Positions 1-6,787 are shown, numbered from the stretch's first letter. The stretch is DNA of 32,069 nt from JBGVMW01 sp045125095 (GCA_045125095.1 JBGVMW010000139.1:1-32069), one strand, 5' to 3'. Notes: generated by a model from the letters alone, not told the origin. A program made the numbers and translations.

Positions 1-161
1 AATTCTTTGTGTGTTGCGATAAATCTTACTAAATCCATTTCAATCACCGATTCAAACATAACATTTGAACAGCAATATCACAAGCAACCAAAAGTACACC
101 GAAAGTACACCAAATTACGAAAATTATTTTAAAAATATTGCAAAAAAGTTGCAAAAACCTA
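1..161. other. Left-edge AT-rich region upstream of the first promoter
   Basis: No gene is supported here. Two pairs of short direct repeats, each with an 11-bp period (about one helical turn), lie upstream of the promoter: AAAGTACACC at 91 and 102, and TTGCAAAAA at 138 and 149. Such phased repeats could bind a regulator, but this is inference. Frame 1 is open from the window edge to a TAA at 130-132 (43 codons) and could be the tail of a truncated gene or chance. Bases about 121-167 resemble the region upstream of the 6759 promoter. Confidence 0.4.
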
Positions 162-190
162 TTGACAAAGGGAAATCAATGTGTTATTAT
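162..190 (+). promoter_or_regulatory. Sigma-A promoter P1 of the first early operon
   Basis: A perfect -35 TTGACA (162-167) is followed by a 17-nt spacer and -10 TATTAT (185-190). The spacer ends in TGTG-T, matching the TRTG -16 element of Gram-positive promoters. Transcription should start near 197 and read into the gene at 239. The leader contains AGGGG then ACACCC (204-217), able to form a short GGG/CCC hairpin. Confidence 0.85.
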
Positions 191-238
191 ATAGACACAA
201 CGAAGGGGAACACACCCGATAATAAAGGAGATGTAACG

Positions 239-622
239 ATGTCAGTTGATTATAATGAATTGTTCTTGGAAGAAAAGATAGCAAGGGCGAGAGAATATGC
301 CGAAAACCTTTACACAGACGAAGATGAAACATTTTGCGAAATCTGCGGAAGGCATTTCACCGATGAAGATGATTTGACCTGCGGTGTGTGTGACGATTGC
401 ATATCAGAGGTTGATTTTGAAGGCTGTCTCGAAGTTAATGGCGATGAAAAAGAGGATATCGCTATAAACGCTTTGGTTGTTTCTCTGCTTGATGAAAGCG
501 AGATAAACAATATACTTGTTCAGCATTTAAAAGAAGCGAACAAGCTTTCACCGCTTGATTGTTCACATTACAAAGACAGCGACAAAAGTTGGTTTGCTGA
601 AAGATTAAAGGGGGTGAGATAA
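239..622 (+). CDS. Small acidic protein with Cys-rich zinc-ribbon-like motif
   Basis: A 127-aa protein of unknown family. An N-terminal acidic stretch holds a cysteine cluster (C33, C36, C48, C51, C54 in a CEICGRHF...CGVCDDC arrangement) that looks like a structural zinc site. The rest is acidic and probably helical. The ATG at 239 is chosen because AAAGGAG (223-229) sits about 9 nt upstream; the frame is open further upstream but that part overlaps the promoter. First gene of the early operon; its stop overlaps the next start (TAATG). Early position suits a host-takeover or regulatory role, but nothing in the sequence proves it. Confidence 0.8.
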   Translation: MSVDYNELFLEEKIARAREYAENLYTDEDETFCEICGRHFTDEDDLTCGVCDDCISEVDFEGCLEVNGDEKEDIAINALVVSLLDESEINNILVQHLKEANKLSPLDCSHYKDSDKSWFAERLKGVR

Positions 623-792
623 TGAAAACGCCGAAAACAAACCGTGAAGAAGTCAGAAACAATTCAATAACCATTTTGACAACAGCGGATGAAAAGGCGA
701 AGATTGAAAGAGCGGCACACGAGATGGGTGTCACAAGGTCAACATTCGTGCGTATGGTAATGAAAGAATATCTGAATAAAAAGGAGATGTAA
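622..792 (+). CDS. Ribbon-helix-helix (Arc/CopG-type) DNA-binding protein
   Basis: A 56-aa protein. After a basic N-terminus it has a short beta segment (NSITILTT) followed by two helices separated by a turn (DEKAKIERAAHEMGV, then RSTFVRMVMKEYL). That is the ribbon-helix-helix pattern of Arc/MetJ/CopG proteins, which dimerise and insert the beta ribbon into the major groove. The start overlaps the previous stop, and GGGGTGAG lies upstream. It probably regulates one or more of the phage promoters. The 11-bp-period repeats upstream of P1 are candidate operators (inference). Confidence 0.8.
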   Translation: MKTPKTNREEVRNNSITILTTADEKAKIERAAHEMGVTRSTFVRMVMKEYLNKKEM

Positions 793-796
793 GAAG

Positions 797-904
797 ATGT
801 ATTTTGACAACATAACCAAGGAGGAGCACGAAGCTTTTATGTTGGCAAAAGGGCAAAGCACAATGGAGCTTGACAGAATGTTAGGAGGTGAAGAAAATGG
901 CTAA
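797..904 (+). CDS. Small 35-aa protein, unknown
   Basis: A 35-aa ORF starting with ATG at 797, 10 nt after an AAGGAG (781-786), and ending 8 nt inside the next gene. The product is acidic with no recognisable motif (starts MYFDNITKEEHEAFMLAKGQ). It fills the gap between the regulator and the ATPase gene exactly, and its 3' end carries the AGGAGGTG ribosome site used by the ATPase gene. It is therefore probably translated and coupled, but function is unknown. Confidence 0.6.
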   Translation: MYFDNITKEEHEAFMLAKGQSTMELDRMLGGEENG

Positions 905-1547
905 AATTATCGGAATTATGGGCGAAAGCGGAGCAGGTAAGACAACATCAATGCGTAACCTTGACCCTGCGACAACATATTATTTTGATTGCGATAAAAA
1001 AGGTCTTTCGTGGCGTGGTTGGAAAAATCAGTACAACGCAGAAAATAAAAATTATCGCAGGACAGACCGTCAAGAAGATGTCCTCGGCATAATGCAGGGA
1101 ATAAACCTCAAAAGTCCCCATATCAAAACAATAGTTATTGATACGCTTAACGGCATTATGGTTGCTGATGAAATGCGTAGAAGCAAAGAAAAAGGATATG
1201 ATAAGTGGCTTGACCTTGCAGTTTCGGTTTATGGTATCATTGATTTTGCTTTGACAATGCGAGAGGATTTGACGGTTATTTTTGTGTGTCATTCGCAGAC
1301 CGTAAGAGATGATAGTGGATATATGTTTACAAGCATTAAGACCAACGGTCAGAAGCTGTCAAAAATCGGTCTTGAAACCAAATTTCCGATTGTGCTTTAT
1401 GCAAAATGCGTTGATGGTCAGTATCTGTTTGAAACTCAAGCAAATTTCAGCACGGCAAAAACACCGATGGGCTTGTTTGCAGAAAAGACAATACCGAACG
1501 ATATTGATGCAGTAATTAAAGCAATCGAGGAGTACGAAAATGGCTAA
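897..1547 (+). CDS. Sak4-like RecA-fold ATPase (AAA_24 family), phage recombination/replication
   Basis: A 216-aa P-loop ATPase. Walker A GESGAGKTT is at residues 9-17, a Walker B-like strand is IKTIVIDTLNG (about 79-89), and a later strand VIFVCHSQT (about 129-137) has the position of the RecA/AAA_24 sensor. Length and order fit the phage ATP-binding group that includes Sak4, small RecA-like proteins that work with an ssDNA-binding protein in strand annealing. The adjacent DUF669 SSB-like gene supports this. ATG 897 is preferred over GTG 888 because AGGAGGTG (882-889) is correctly spaced from it. Recombination versus replication role cannot be separated from sequence alone. Confidence 0.8.
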   Translation: MAKIIGIMGESGAGKTTSMRNLDPATTYYFDCDKKGLSWRGWKNQYNAENKNYRRTDRQEDVLGIMQGINLKSPHIKTIVIDTLNGIMVADEMRRSKEKGYDKWLDLAVSVYGIIDFALTMREDLTVIFVCHSQTVRDDSGYMFTSIKTNGQKLSKIGLETKFPIVLYAKCVDGQYLFETQANFSTAKTPMGLFAEKTIPNDIDAVIKAIEEYENG

Positions 1548-1770
1548 TTTCGACAGCGGTGTAAAAGGTTATGTCAAAGGTGTTGCTGTTGTAGAAGTCA
1601 ATTTCCCTGTTGATGATAAGGGCAGAGCTGAAATAATGTGCAAGCATTGCCCTTATCTTTCAAGCAACGAGCGAATGTGTCAACTCAACAAACAGCCTGT
1701 TGCATTCCCTAATAAATATGTGGGCGATATGTGCCCGTTAAAAAATCAAAGTGTAGAAATGGAGAATTAA
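1540..1770 (+). CDS. Small Cys-rich protein between Sak4-like ATPase and SSB-like gene
   Basis: A 76-aa protein. Its central part has CKHCPYLSSNERMCQLN and a later conserved-looking GDMCPL, giving four cysteines suited to bind zinc. The start overlaps the ATPase gene by 8 nt, and GAGGAG lies upstream. Proteins of this kind often sit between ATPase and DUF669 genes in phages of gut Clostridia (from memory). A role as accessory to the ssDNA-binding or recombination complex is inferred from position only. Confidence 0.75.
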   Translation: MANFDSGVKGYVKGVAVVEVNFPVDDKGRAEIMCKHCPYLSSNERMCQLNKQPVAFPNKYVGDMCPLKNQSVEMEN

Positions 1771-1774
1771 AACA

Positions 1775-2344
1775 ATGAAAAGATTTGACGTTGATATTAA
1801 AAGAAGTGTAAGCAATGAGCCGCTCCCTGTAGGTGGCTATATAGCAAAAATCCTCAATGCAGAAGTAAAAGAATACACTTGGGGCGAAGTCCTTGTTGTT
1901 TCTTTTGACATCGCAGAGGGTGAATACAAGGATTTCTTTGCAAATCAGTATAAAGCAAACACCAATGAAGATAAGAAGTGGAAGGGCAATTTCCGAATTA
2001 CAGTTCCGCAGGAAAGCAATGCGTATTTTGCAAGTCAGAAAAGAATGTTCGGAAATGCCATTGCTTGCATTGAAGAAAGCAACACAGGTTATCATTGGAA
2101 TTGGGACGAAACAACGCTCAAGGGTAAAGCAGTTGGCGTTATTTTCCGTAATTTTGAATGGGAAAACGATACAGGTGCAACAGGTTGGAGCACAGAGTGT
2201 GGCACATTCGTAAGCGTTGATGATATTAAAAATGGTAAGTTCAGACCGATGAAAGACAGACCGCTCAAGAAGAAGGTAACAGAATCCGCACCTGCCACAA
2301 TTGATTTTACATTTATTGACGATTCTGATTTACCGTTCAAATAA
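1775..2344 (+). CDS. DUF669-family ssDNA-binding protein (SSB-like)
   Basis: A 189-aa protein resembling DUF669, a phage family thought to bind single-stranded DNA through an OB-type fold. The N-terminal segment (VGGYIAKILNAEVKEYTWGE followed by VVSFDIAEGEY) has the usual features. The C-terminus is DDSDLPFK, a close match to the acidic DDDLPF-like tip of bacterial SSB that recruits replication and repair proteins. It follows the Sak4-like ATPase as expected of a recombination pair. The same tail, with near-identical DNA, ends the helicase at 6463. Confidence 0.85.
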   Translation: MKRFDVDIKRSVSNEPLPVGGYIAKILNAEVKEYTWGEVLVVSFDIAEGEYKDFFANQYKANTNEDKKWKGNFRITVPQESNAYFASQKRMFGNAIACIEESNTGYHWNWDETTLKGKAVGVIFRNFEWENDTGATGWSTECGTFVSVDDIKNGKFRPMKDRPLKKKVTESAPATIDFTFIDDSDLPFK

Positions 2345-2358
2345 TAACGATAGATAAA

Positions 2359-2391
2359 AGCCGCCCTGCTCTGTTGCAGGGTGGGGCGGTT
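2359..2391 (+). other. GC-rich intergenic hairpin
   Basis: In the 66-nt gap after the SSB-like gene, AGCCGCC (2359-2365) can pair with GGCGGTT (2385-2391) and inner CTGC with GCAG around a TCTGTT loop. No T-run follows, so it is not a standard intrinsic terminator. It may be an mRNA processing or stability element, or may tune read-through. The 3' arm GGGCGGTTATG recurs near 13000. Confidence 0.55.
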
Positions 2392-2410
2392 ATGAAATAG
2401 GAGGCAAAAT

Positions 2411-2884
2411 ATGAACAAGGAAAAACTTTTGGCGATTGAAGAAATCCACAATTTGAAACTTGCCAATGTAGGCAGACATAGCGACAAGGCACAGCTTGGT
2501 ATGATACAGATGTTGCATTCCCTTATGGGTTATGGTGCTTACGATGGCTACAAAATCACCACATCTGAGCAGGAATATTTGATTTTGATTGACAACGGAC
2601 AATGTTGTTGCGAAAGCTGGGGTTATTTTTCTTCTGAGGATGATTTCGGCAACTATATCGGCAAAACCCTTTTGGATGTTTCTTTGACAGATAAGGGATT
2701 GAATAACAAAAAGGTCGAAGAAAGCGGATATTATGAAGAATGCGGTGGCATTCAGTTTGTTGACTTCAAATTTGCGGACGGTTCTGTTTTGCAGTTTGCC
2801 GTTTACAATGCACACAATGGATATTATGGTCATCCTATCATTATCGCAAAGGATAAGGAAATTCTGCTGCAGGATACTTTGTGA
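2411..2884 (+). CDS. DUF7448-like phage protein
   Basis: A 157-aa protein that I recognise as resembling the family now called DUF7448. It has the segment LILIDNGQCCCESWGYFSSE and near the end FAVYNAHNGYYGHPIII, both typical. The family is common in phages and of unknown function. The ATG at 2411 has GGAGG 7 nt upstream. The three consecutive cysteines at CCC are notable. It lies in the recombination/replication operon directly after the SSB-like gene. Confidence 0.75.
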   Translation: MNKEKLLAIEEIHNLKLANVGRHSDKAQLGMIQMLHSLMGYGAYDGYKITTSEQEYLILIDNGQCCCESWGYFSSEDDFGNYIGKTLLDVSLTDKGLNNKKVEESGYYEECGGIQFVDFKFADGSVLQFAVYNAHNGYYGHPIIIAKDKEILLQDTL

Positions 2885-2896
2885 GGCGGTGCAAGA

Positions 2897-2950
2897 ATGA
2901 ACTACCGCCAAATATACGCCCGAAAAGCGGAATGTGAGGTGTGGGAATGA
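2897..2950 (+). CDS. Possible 17-aa leader peptide coupled to the nuclease gene
   Basis: A 17-codon ORF with GAGGCGG 6-8 nt before its ATG, ending in an ATGA overlap with the ERCC4 nuclease start at 2947. Product begins MNYRQIYARKAE. It could be a translated coupling peptide or the stub of a deleted gene. The nuclease has its own nearby GAGGTG, so translation of this ORF is not required. Low confidence. Confidence 0.35.
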   Translation: MNYRQIYARKAECEVWE

Positions 2951-3459
2951 CACCGTTTGAATTGGAAAAAACATTATCAACAATGCAAATTTTGTGTGAT
3001 AGCCGTGAACATCCCACAAAAGAAGCAAAAAAGCGATGGGATGCCTTTGGTGTCCCTTACCGCATACAAGCATTAAAGAGTGGGGACTATACGGCAGAGT
3101 TTACCTTGCCAAATGGTCAGGTGGTAAGCCTTGAAAATGTTGCTGTTATCGAGCGTAAAATGAGCCTTACGGAAATATGCGGTAACTTTTGCCAAAACCG
3201 TGATAGGTTTATAAGAGAGTTTGAGCGTATCAAAAAAGCAGGAACAAAGGTATATTTGATAATCGAAGATGCTTCTTGGGAAAACGCCTACAACGGCAAA
3301 TATCGCCCGAATATGCACCCGAAATCTTTGATTGCAAGCCTTACAGCGTGGATGGCAAGATATGATGCTCATATTATTTTTTGTAAATCCGAAACGTTTC
3401 CGAGGTTGGCAAGGGATATACTTTACAGAGAAGCTAAAGAGTTTTTGCAAAATATGTGA
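2947..3459 (+). CDS. ERCC4-domain (XPF-type) nuclease
   Basis: A 170-aa single-domain nuclease. The metal-binding core of the ERCC4/XPF fold is visible: ILCDSRE (D18), KSGDYTAEF (GDY at 46-48) and VIERKMSLTE (ERK at 69-71, the family's ERKxxxD-like motif). A helical stretch NRDRFIREFERI follows. Such phage proteins probably cut branched or flapped DNA during recombination and replication, consistent with the adjacent ATPase and SSB-like genes. ATG 2947 is preferred to GTG 2941 because GAGGTG at 2934-2939 then has normal spacing. Confidence 0.8.
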   Translation: MTPFELEKTLSTMQILCDSREHPTKEAKKRWDAFGVPYRIQALKSGDYTAEFTLPNGQVVSLENVAVIERKMSLTEICGNFCQNRDRFIREFERIKKAGTKVYLIIEDASWENAYNGKYRPNMHPKSLIASLTAWMARYDAHIIFCKSETFPRLARDILYREAKEFLQNM

Positions 3460-3474
3460 TTAAGGAGATAAACA

Positions 3475-4197
3475 ATGAAAGCTTTTAAAGGATTTAACAA
3501 AGATTTAAAATGCCGTGATTTTCAGTTTGAAATCGGCAAGGAATACGAAGAAGAAACAGCATCACTTTGTAACAGCGGTTTTCACGCTTGCGAATATCCG
3601 CTTGACTGCTTCAACTATTACAAGCCTGCAAACAGTCGCTTTTGTGAAGTCGAGCTTGAGGCAACGGATGAAAGAAACAGCGAGGATAGCAAAGTTTGCG
3701 GAAAGCGTATCAAGATTGGTGCAGAAATCGGTATACCGGGGCTTGTAAAAGCGGCGATTGAATACATTACCGAAAAAGCAACACCGAGCAATAAACATCA
3801 TACAACAGCAAAACATAAAGCTAACAGTGCTACGGGTTATGGGTCAGCTAACAGTGCTACGGGTGATTGGTCAGCTAACAGTGCTACGGGTTCAAGGTCA
3901 GCTAACAGTGCTACGGGTTATGGGTCAGCTAACATCTCCACTGGCTTTGACTGTTCGAACAGTGGCGAAGGTGAAAGAAATATATGCGTAGGATGGGGCA
4001 AAAACAACAAGTGCAAAGGCTCTATAGGTAGTTTCCTTGTTCTTTCAGAATGGGGCGATTTTGACGGCGAAAAGTATCCTTTTATCGGCGCGGTAATGGT
4101 CACTGTTGACGGCGAAAAAATCAAAGCTGACACTTGGTATTCTCTTATAAATGGCGAATTTAAAGAAGTTGAAAGCGAGGAAACAAACAATGACTAA
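3475..4197 (+). CDS. DUF7666-like protein with tandem ANSATG-type repeats
   Basis: A 240-aa protein. Residues 1-110 match my memory of the DUF7666 family (starts MKAFKGFNKDLKCRDFQFE; includes GFHACEYPLDCFNYY and IKIGAEIGIPGLVKAAIEYI). Residues 116-151 are four near-identical nine-residue repeats (ANSATG plus three residues, the first two variable). The C-terminal part (VLSEWGDFDGE ... IKADTWYSLINGEFKEV) is a compact domain also typical of the family. The repeats may form a small beta-solenoid, as in pentapeptide-like or trimeric fibre repeats. Function unknown. AAGGAG precedes the ATG. Confidence 0.75.
   Translation: MKAFKGFNKDLKCRDFQFEIGKEYEEETASLCNSGFHACEYPLDCFNYYKPANSRFCEVELEATDERNSEDSKVCGKRIKIGAEIGIPGLVKAAIEYITEKATPSNKHHTTAKHKANSATGYGSANSATGDWSANSATGSRSANSATGYGSANISTGFDCSNSGEGERNICVGWGKNNKCKGSIGSFLVLSEWGDFDGEKYPFIGAVMVTVDGEKIKADTWYSLINGEFKEVESEETNND
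3820..3927 (+). repeat. Four tandem 27-bp coding repeats
   Basis: Units at 3820, 3847, 3874 and 3901 share GCTAACAGTGCTACGGGT exactly and differ only in the next two codons (YG, DW, SR, YG), then end in a shared serine codon. Units 1 and 4 are identical. The 27-bp unit keeps frame, so copy-number change would lengthen the protein by nine residues without disrupting it. Confidence 0.95.
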
Positions 4198-4303
4198 ATA
4201 CCAACTTTACGAACAGATTAAAAAACAGATAGCCAACGAAGCCAAGACACCCGAAGAATATGAAAAGCGTGTCAAAGCTCTTGCGAAAAAGTTGAAAATT
4301 TGA
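4190..4303 (+). CDS. Small 37-aa basic protein, unknown
   Basis: A 37-aa lysine-rich helical peptide that overlaps the end of the DUF7666-like gene by 8 nt and ends exactly at the -35 box of the next promoter. The product (MTKYQLYEQIKKQIANEAKT...) looks like a single amphipathic helix pair. GAGG lies about 10 nt before the ATG. No family recognised. It is the last gene of the first operon. Confidence 0.6.
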   Translation: MTKYQLYEQIKKQIANEAKTPEEYEKRVKALAKKLKI

Positions 4304-4332
4304 TTGACTTATCGGGGAAAATGTATTATAAT
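4304..4332 (+). promoter_or_regulatory. Sigma-A promoter P2 before the structured RNA and primase
   Basis: TTGACT (4304-4309), 17-nt spacer and a perfect TATAAT (4327-4332), with a TGTA element just upstream of the -10. The -35 box begins immediately after the stop codon of the preceding gene. Start of transcription is expected near 4339, precisely where the first strand of the RNA stem begins. Confidence 0.85.
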
Positions 4333-4338
4333 AAATAT

Positions 4339-4444
4339 GGTTGATAACTGTTAGGGGCGGTTACACCGAACAATAAAATAGTTATCGGCTAAAATTTCCT
4401 TGTGTGGATAGCACCCCTAATGCTTGAAACACAAGGATTTTTTT
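4339..4444 (+). ncRNA. Structured pseudoknot/kissing RNA ending in an intrinsic terminator
   Basis: Stem 1 pairs 4339-4350 with 4379-4390; its core GATAACT/AGTTATC is perfect and G-U pairs extend it. Inside it, CGGT (4358-4361) pairs with ACCG (4365-4368). A second hairpin, TCCTTGTGT (4397-4405) with ACACAAGGA (4429-4437), is followed by seven T (4438-4444), a terminator. Its 23-nt loop holds AGC/GCT closing ACCCCTAAT. CCCCTAA (4414-4420) is fully complementary to TTAGGGG (4351-4357) in the first element, so the two should form a pseudoknot or kissing interaction. It could be a stand-alone small RNA or a leader controlling read-through into the primase 15 nt downstream. I do not recognise it as a known class. 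Confidence 0.7.
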
Positions 4445-4458
4445 ATACAGGTGATTTT

Positions 4459-4998
4459 ATGAGATTGAATATTCCGCAAGAAATCAAGAGCAGAGTTTCA
4501 ATGGGTGATGTTCTTACCCGATATGGATTTGAAAATAAGAAGCGTATTCCTTGCCCTTTGCACGGCGGTAAAAACAACAATTTTGAGATAAAAGAGCATT
4601 CTTATGTTTGTTATAGTCAATGCGGTGGCGGCGATGTTATAACATTCGTTCAAAAGCTTTTTGATTTATCTTTTCAAGATGCTTTAAAAAAGATTGATTT
4701 AGATTTTTCGCTTGGATTGTTCGGTGCACACAGCTTTGAAGAAGTACGACAATCTTATTACAAGCAACAGGCGGCAAAAGCTAAAAGAGAAAGAGAGAGC
4801 CGAGAAAAGCAAAACGCAGTTGATGAATATTGGCGAATCTTCGATGAATGGAAAAGATTGAGCGATAACAAAAAGAAATATGCACCGAAAGACCCTGACG
4901 AGCAATTACATCCGCTTTTCGTTGAAGCGTTGCAAAATTTAGAATATCAAGAATATCTGCTCGATTGTGCAGAAGGAAGGAGATACAGCAATGTATGA
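4459..4998 (+). CDS. CHC2 zinc-finger primase fragment
   Basis: A 179-aa protein. The N-terminal domain is a DnaG-type CHC2 zinc finger: CPLH (C32, H35) then SYVCYSQCGGGDVITFVQKL (C51, C55). The last pair is C-x3-C rather than the usual C-x2-C. After residue about 80 it is a charged helical region with no TOPRIM catalytic domain, so it is a zinc-binding primase module only. The polymerase part must come from another protein. It overlaps the helicase gene by 8 nt, so the two probably act as one primase-helicase unit. ATG 4459 follows CAGGTGA; upstream in-frame codons fall inside the terminator hairpin. Confidence 0.8.
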   Translation: MRLNIPQEIKSRVSMGDVLTRYGFENKKRIPCPLHGGKNNNFEIKEHSYVCYSQCGGGDVITFVQKLFDLSFQDALKKIDLDFSLGLFGAHSFEEVRQSYYKQQAAKAKRERESREKQNAVDEYWRIFDEWKRLSDNKKKYAPKDPDEQLHPLFVEALQNLEYQEYLLDCAEGRRYSNV

Positions 4999-6463
4999 AG
5001 AAGGCATAAAGCATATGGGCATTGATGATTTGCTTAAATCTGAAAATGTATATGCGATTCAAGCTAATCCTGCCGAGATAAGAGAACAGCTAAAAGCTTT
5101 ATATTTTGCAAGGCTTGCAGAGCTTAAAGCCGATAAAGAAGTAAAAGAACAGGTCAAAAGGATGTTCAAAGCGTTTGACCTTGCAGAAAAAGAAATGGCG
5201 TATGCGTATGCAAGGGAATCTGCTAAACAAAACGGTAATATACATTTGAGCTTTGACGGCAATGGCAGACCGCTTGCAACGATTGATAACTTTTTGATGA
5301 TTTTGAGAAATGATAGCCATTTTGACAGTTTGAAATTTAATCAGCTTTCATATTCTCCCGAACATACCGTTGACGGCAAGGTTGAGCGGTGGCAAGACAA
5401 AGACGATAGCAAAACAAGGTTTTATATCGAAGAAAAGTACAAAATTCATAGCAGAGAAAAGCTTGATGATGCTTTGCGTATTCTCTTTGCAGAGCGTGAA
5501 TATCACCCAATTAAGGATATTATTGAATCAGTTCAGTGGGATGGCAAATCGAGAATACAGACGCTTTTTATAAAGTGGCTCAAGTGTGAAGATACGCCAT
5601 ATATCAGAGAGGTCACAAGGCTTGTATTTGCAGGTGGAATACATAGGCTGTACAATGCAGGTTGCAAGTTTGACGATGTTGCAGTTCTCATCGGCACAAA
5701 ACAAGGTGAGGGAAAAAGTACTTTTGCCCGTTGGCTTGCAATTCAAGATGATTTCTTTACCGAAGTGACCGAGATTGAGGGACAGAAAGGCATCGAAGCC
5801 ATTGAGGGTGCGTGGATATGTGAAATTGCAGAGCTTTTAGCTGTAACCAAAACGAAAGAGGTTGAAGCTGTAAAGTCATATATCACCAAGTTGGTTGACC
5901 GTTATCGCAGACCGTTTGACCGCCGCACAACAGACCACAAAAGGCAATGCGTGTTTATTGGCACAACAAACAAAGAACAGTTCTTGACCGACAAAACAGG
6001 TAACCGCCGTTGGTATCCTGTAAAGGTCAATTCAAGCGGATATGAATTGCACGACCACAAAGAAGAAATACAAGCCGACATCATTCAAGCGTGGGCAGAA
6101 GCTAAATATCTTTATGATAAAGGCGAATTACAACCCTATGCAGACAGAAATCTGCTTGAAGATATAAGAGCAAAGCAGGAACAAGCCGTTGAAGATGATT
6201 ACCGAGTTGGAATGATTGAAGATTATATCAAAAACAAAAACAAAGTTTGCATAATGGAACTTTGGAAATTCGCCCTTGACAATGAATTTTCAAAACCAAC
6301 ACGAAGAGAGAGCAACGAAATCACCCTCATCCTACAGAGTATAGGTGGGTGGGAGCGAGGAAAAATTGAAAGACACAATGCTTTTGGCAATCAGATGTTT
6401 TGGTATCGCACCACAAAAATGGATTTTGAGGTTATTGACGATTCCGATTTACCCGATTTTTAA
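4991..6463 (+). CDS. Virulence-associated E (VirE)/D5-like replicative helicase
   Basis: A 490-aa SF3/VirE-type ATPase. Walker A is IGTKQGEGKST (about 234-244), the Walker B-like strand is AWICEIAELL (about 274-283), and FIGTTNKEQFLTDKTGNRRWYPV (322-344) is the conserved sensor/arginine region of the VirE family. The N-terminal 230 residues include IQWDGKSR-like VQWDGKSRI, usual just before the ATPase. The C-terminus is EVIDDSDLPDF, an SSB-like acidic tip. It follows the zinc-finger primase gene and is followed by an iteron-rich region, so it is probably the phage replication helicase. ATG 4991 has AAGGAG 8 nt upstream. Confidence 0.85.
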   Translation: MYEEGIKHMGIDDLLKSENVYAIQANPAEIREQLKALYFARLAELKADKEVKEQVKRMFKAFDLAEKEMAYAYARESAKQNGNIHLSFDGNGRPLATIDNFLMILRNDSHFDSLKFNQLSYSPEHTVDGKVERWQDKDDSKTRFYIEEKYKIHSREKLDDALRILFAEREYHPIKDIIESVQWDGKSRIQTLFIKWLKCEDTPYIREVTRLVFAGGIHRLYNAGCKFDDVAVLIGTKQGEGKSTFARWLAIQDDFFTEVTEIEGQKGIEAIEGAWICEIAELLAVTKTKEVEAVKSYITKLVDRYRRPFDRRTTDHKRQCVFIGTTNKEQFLTDKTGNRRWYPVKVNSSGYELHDHKEEIQADIIQAWAEAKYLYDKGELQPYADRNLLEDIRAKQEQAVEDDYRVGMIEDYIKNKNKVCIMELWKFALDNEFSKPTRRESNEITLILQSIGGWERGKIERHNAFGNQMFWYRTTKMDFEVIDDSDLPDF

Positions 6464-6758
6464 GAATGCTATTTACACCCTATTTACAGTTATTTACAAA
6501 GTTGTTTACAAACAAAAACCCCTATATATAGCCATTTATGATTGATTTCATAGTCTTGTGTAAATAATAAATAGCATTTTTACCGTAAACTTTTACAAAT
6601 GAAAATTATATATACATTTTTCGTACTATAGGAAATATTGTTTATGTTATTTACAAAATCGCTGAAAATGGCTCTATATCAACGGAAACAAGCATAAATA
6701 ACAAAATCGCAAGTTATTTACAAATTCAAAAATATTTTAAAAACATTGTAAAAACCTA
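6464..6758. other. AT-rich iteron region, candidate replication origin
   Basis: A non-coding stretch of about 300 bp between the helicase gene and the next promoter. ATTTACA occurs at 6471, 6482, 6492, 6649 and 6716, a variant GTTTACA at 6504, and the reverse complement TGTAAAT at 6559. Three copies are longer (GTTATTTACAAA, near 6490, 6647 and 6714). The first four are spaced 10-12 bp, about one helical turn. ACAAAATCGC also occurs twice. Repeated binding sites in AT-rich DNA beside the helicase are what a theta-type phage origin would look like. No gene is supported here. Confidence 0.6.
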
Positions 6759-6787
6759 TTGACAAATAAGAAAAGATGTGTTATATT
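6759..6787 (+). promoter_or_regulatory. Sigma-A promoter P3 of the second early operon
   Basis: Perfect TTGACA (6759-6764), 17-nt spacer and TATATT (6782-6787) with TGTG directly upstream. It and the 25-40 bp before it closely resemble promoter P1 at 162, apart from a 10-bp indel. The leader carries AGGGGG and ACACC (6797-6810), which can fold as CAGG/CCTG. It reads into the gene at 6837. Confidence 0.85.

Noticed and set aside
1..58. Minus-strand frame MFESVIEMDLVRFIATHKE running off the left edge
   Set aside because: Too short to judge and without a clear ribosome site; could be a divergent gene start but cannot be supported.
2359..2391. Intergenic hairpin as an intrinsic terminator
   Set aside because: No T-run follows, and essential genes continue downstream on the same strand without another promoter.
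3820..3927. Tandem repeats as a CRISPR array
   Set aside because: Repeats are contiguous with two-codon differences and keep the reading frame; there are no spacers.
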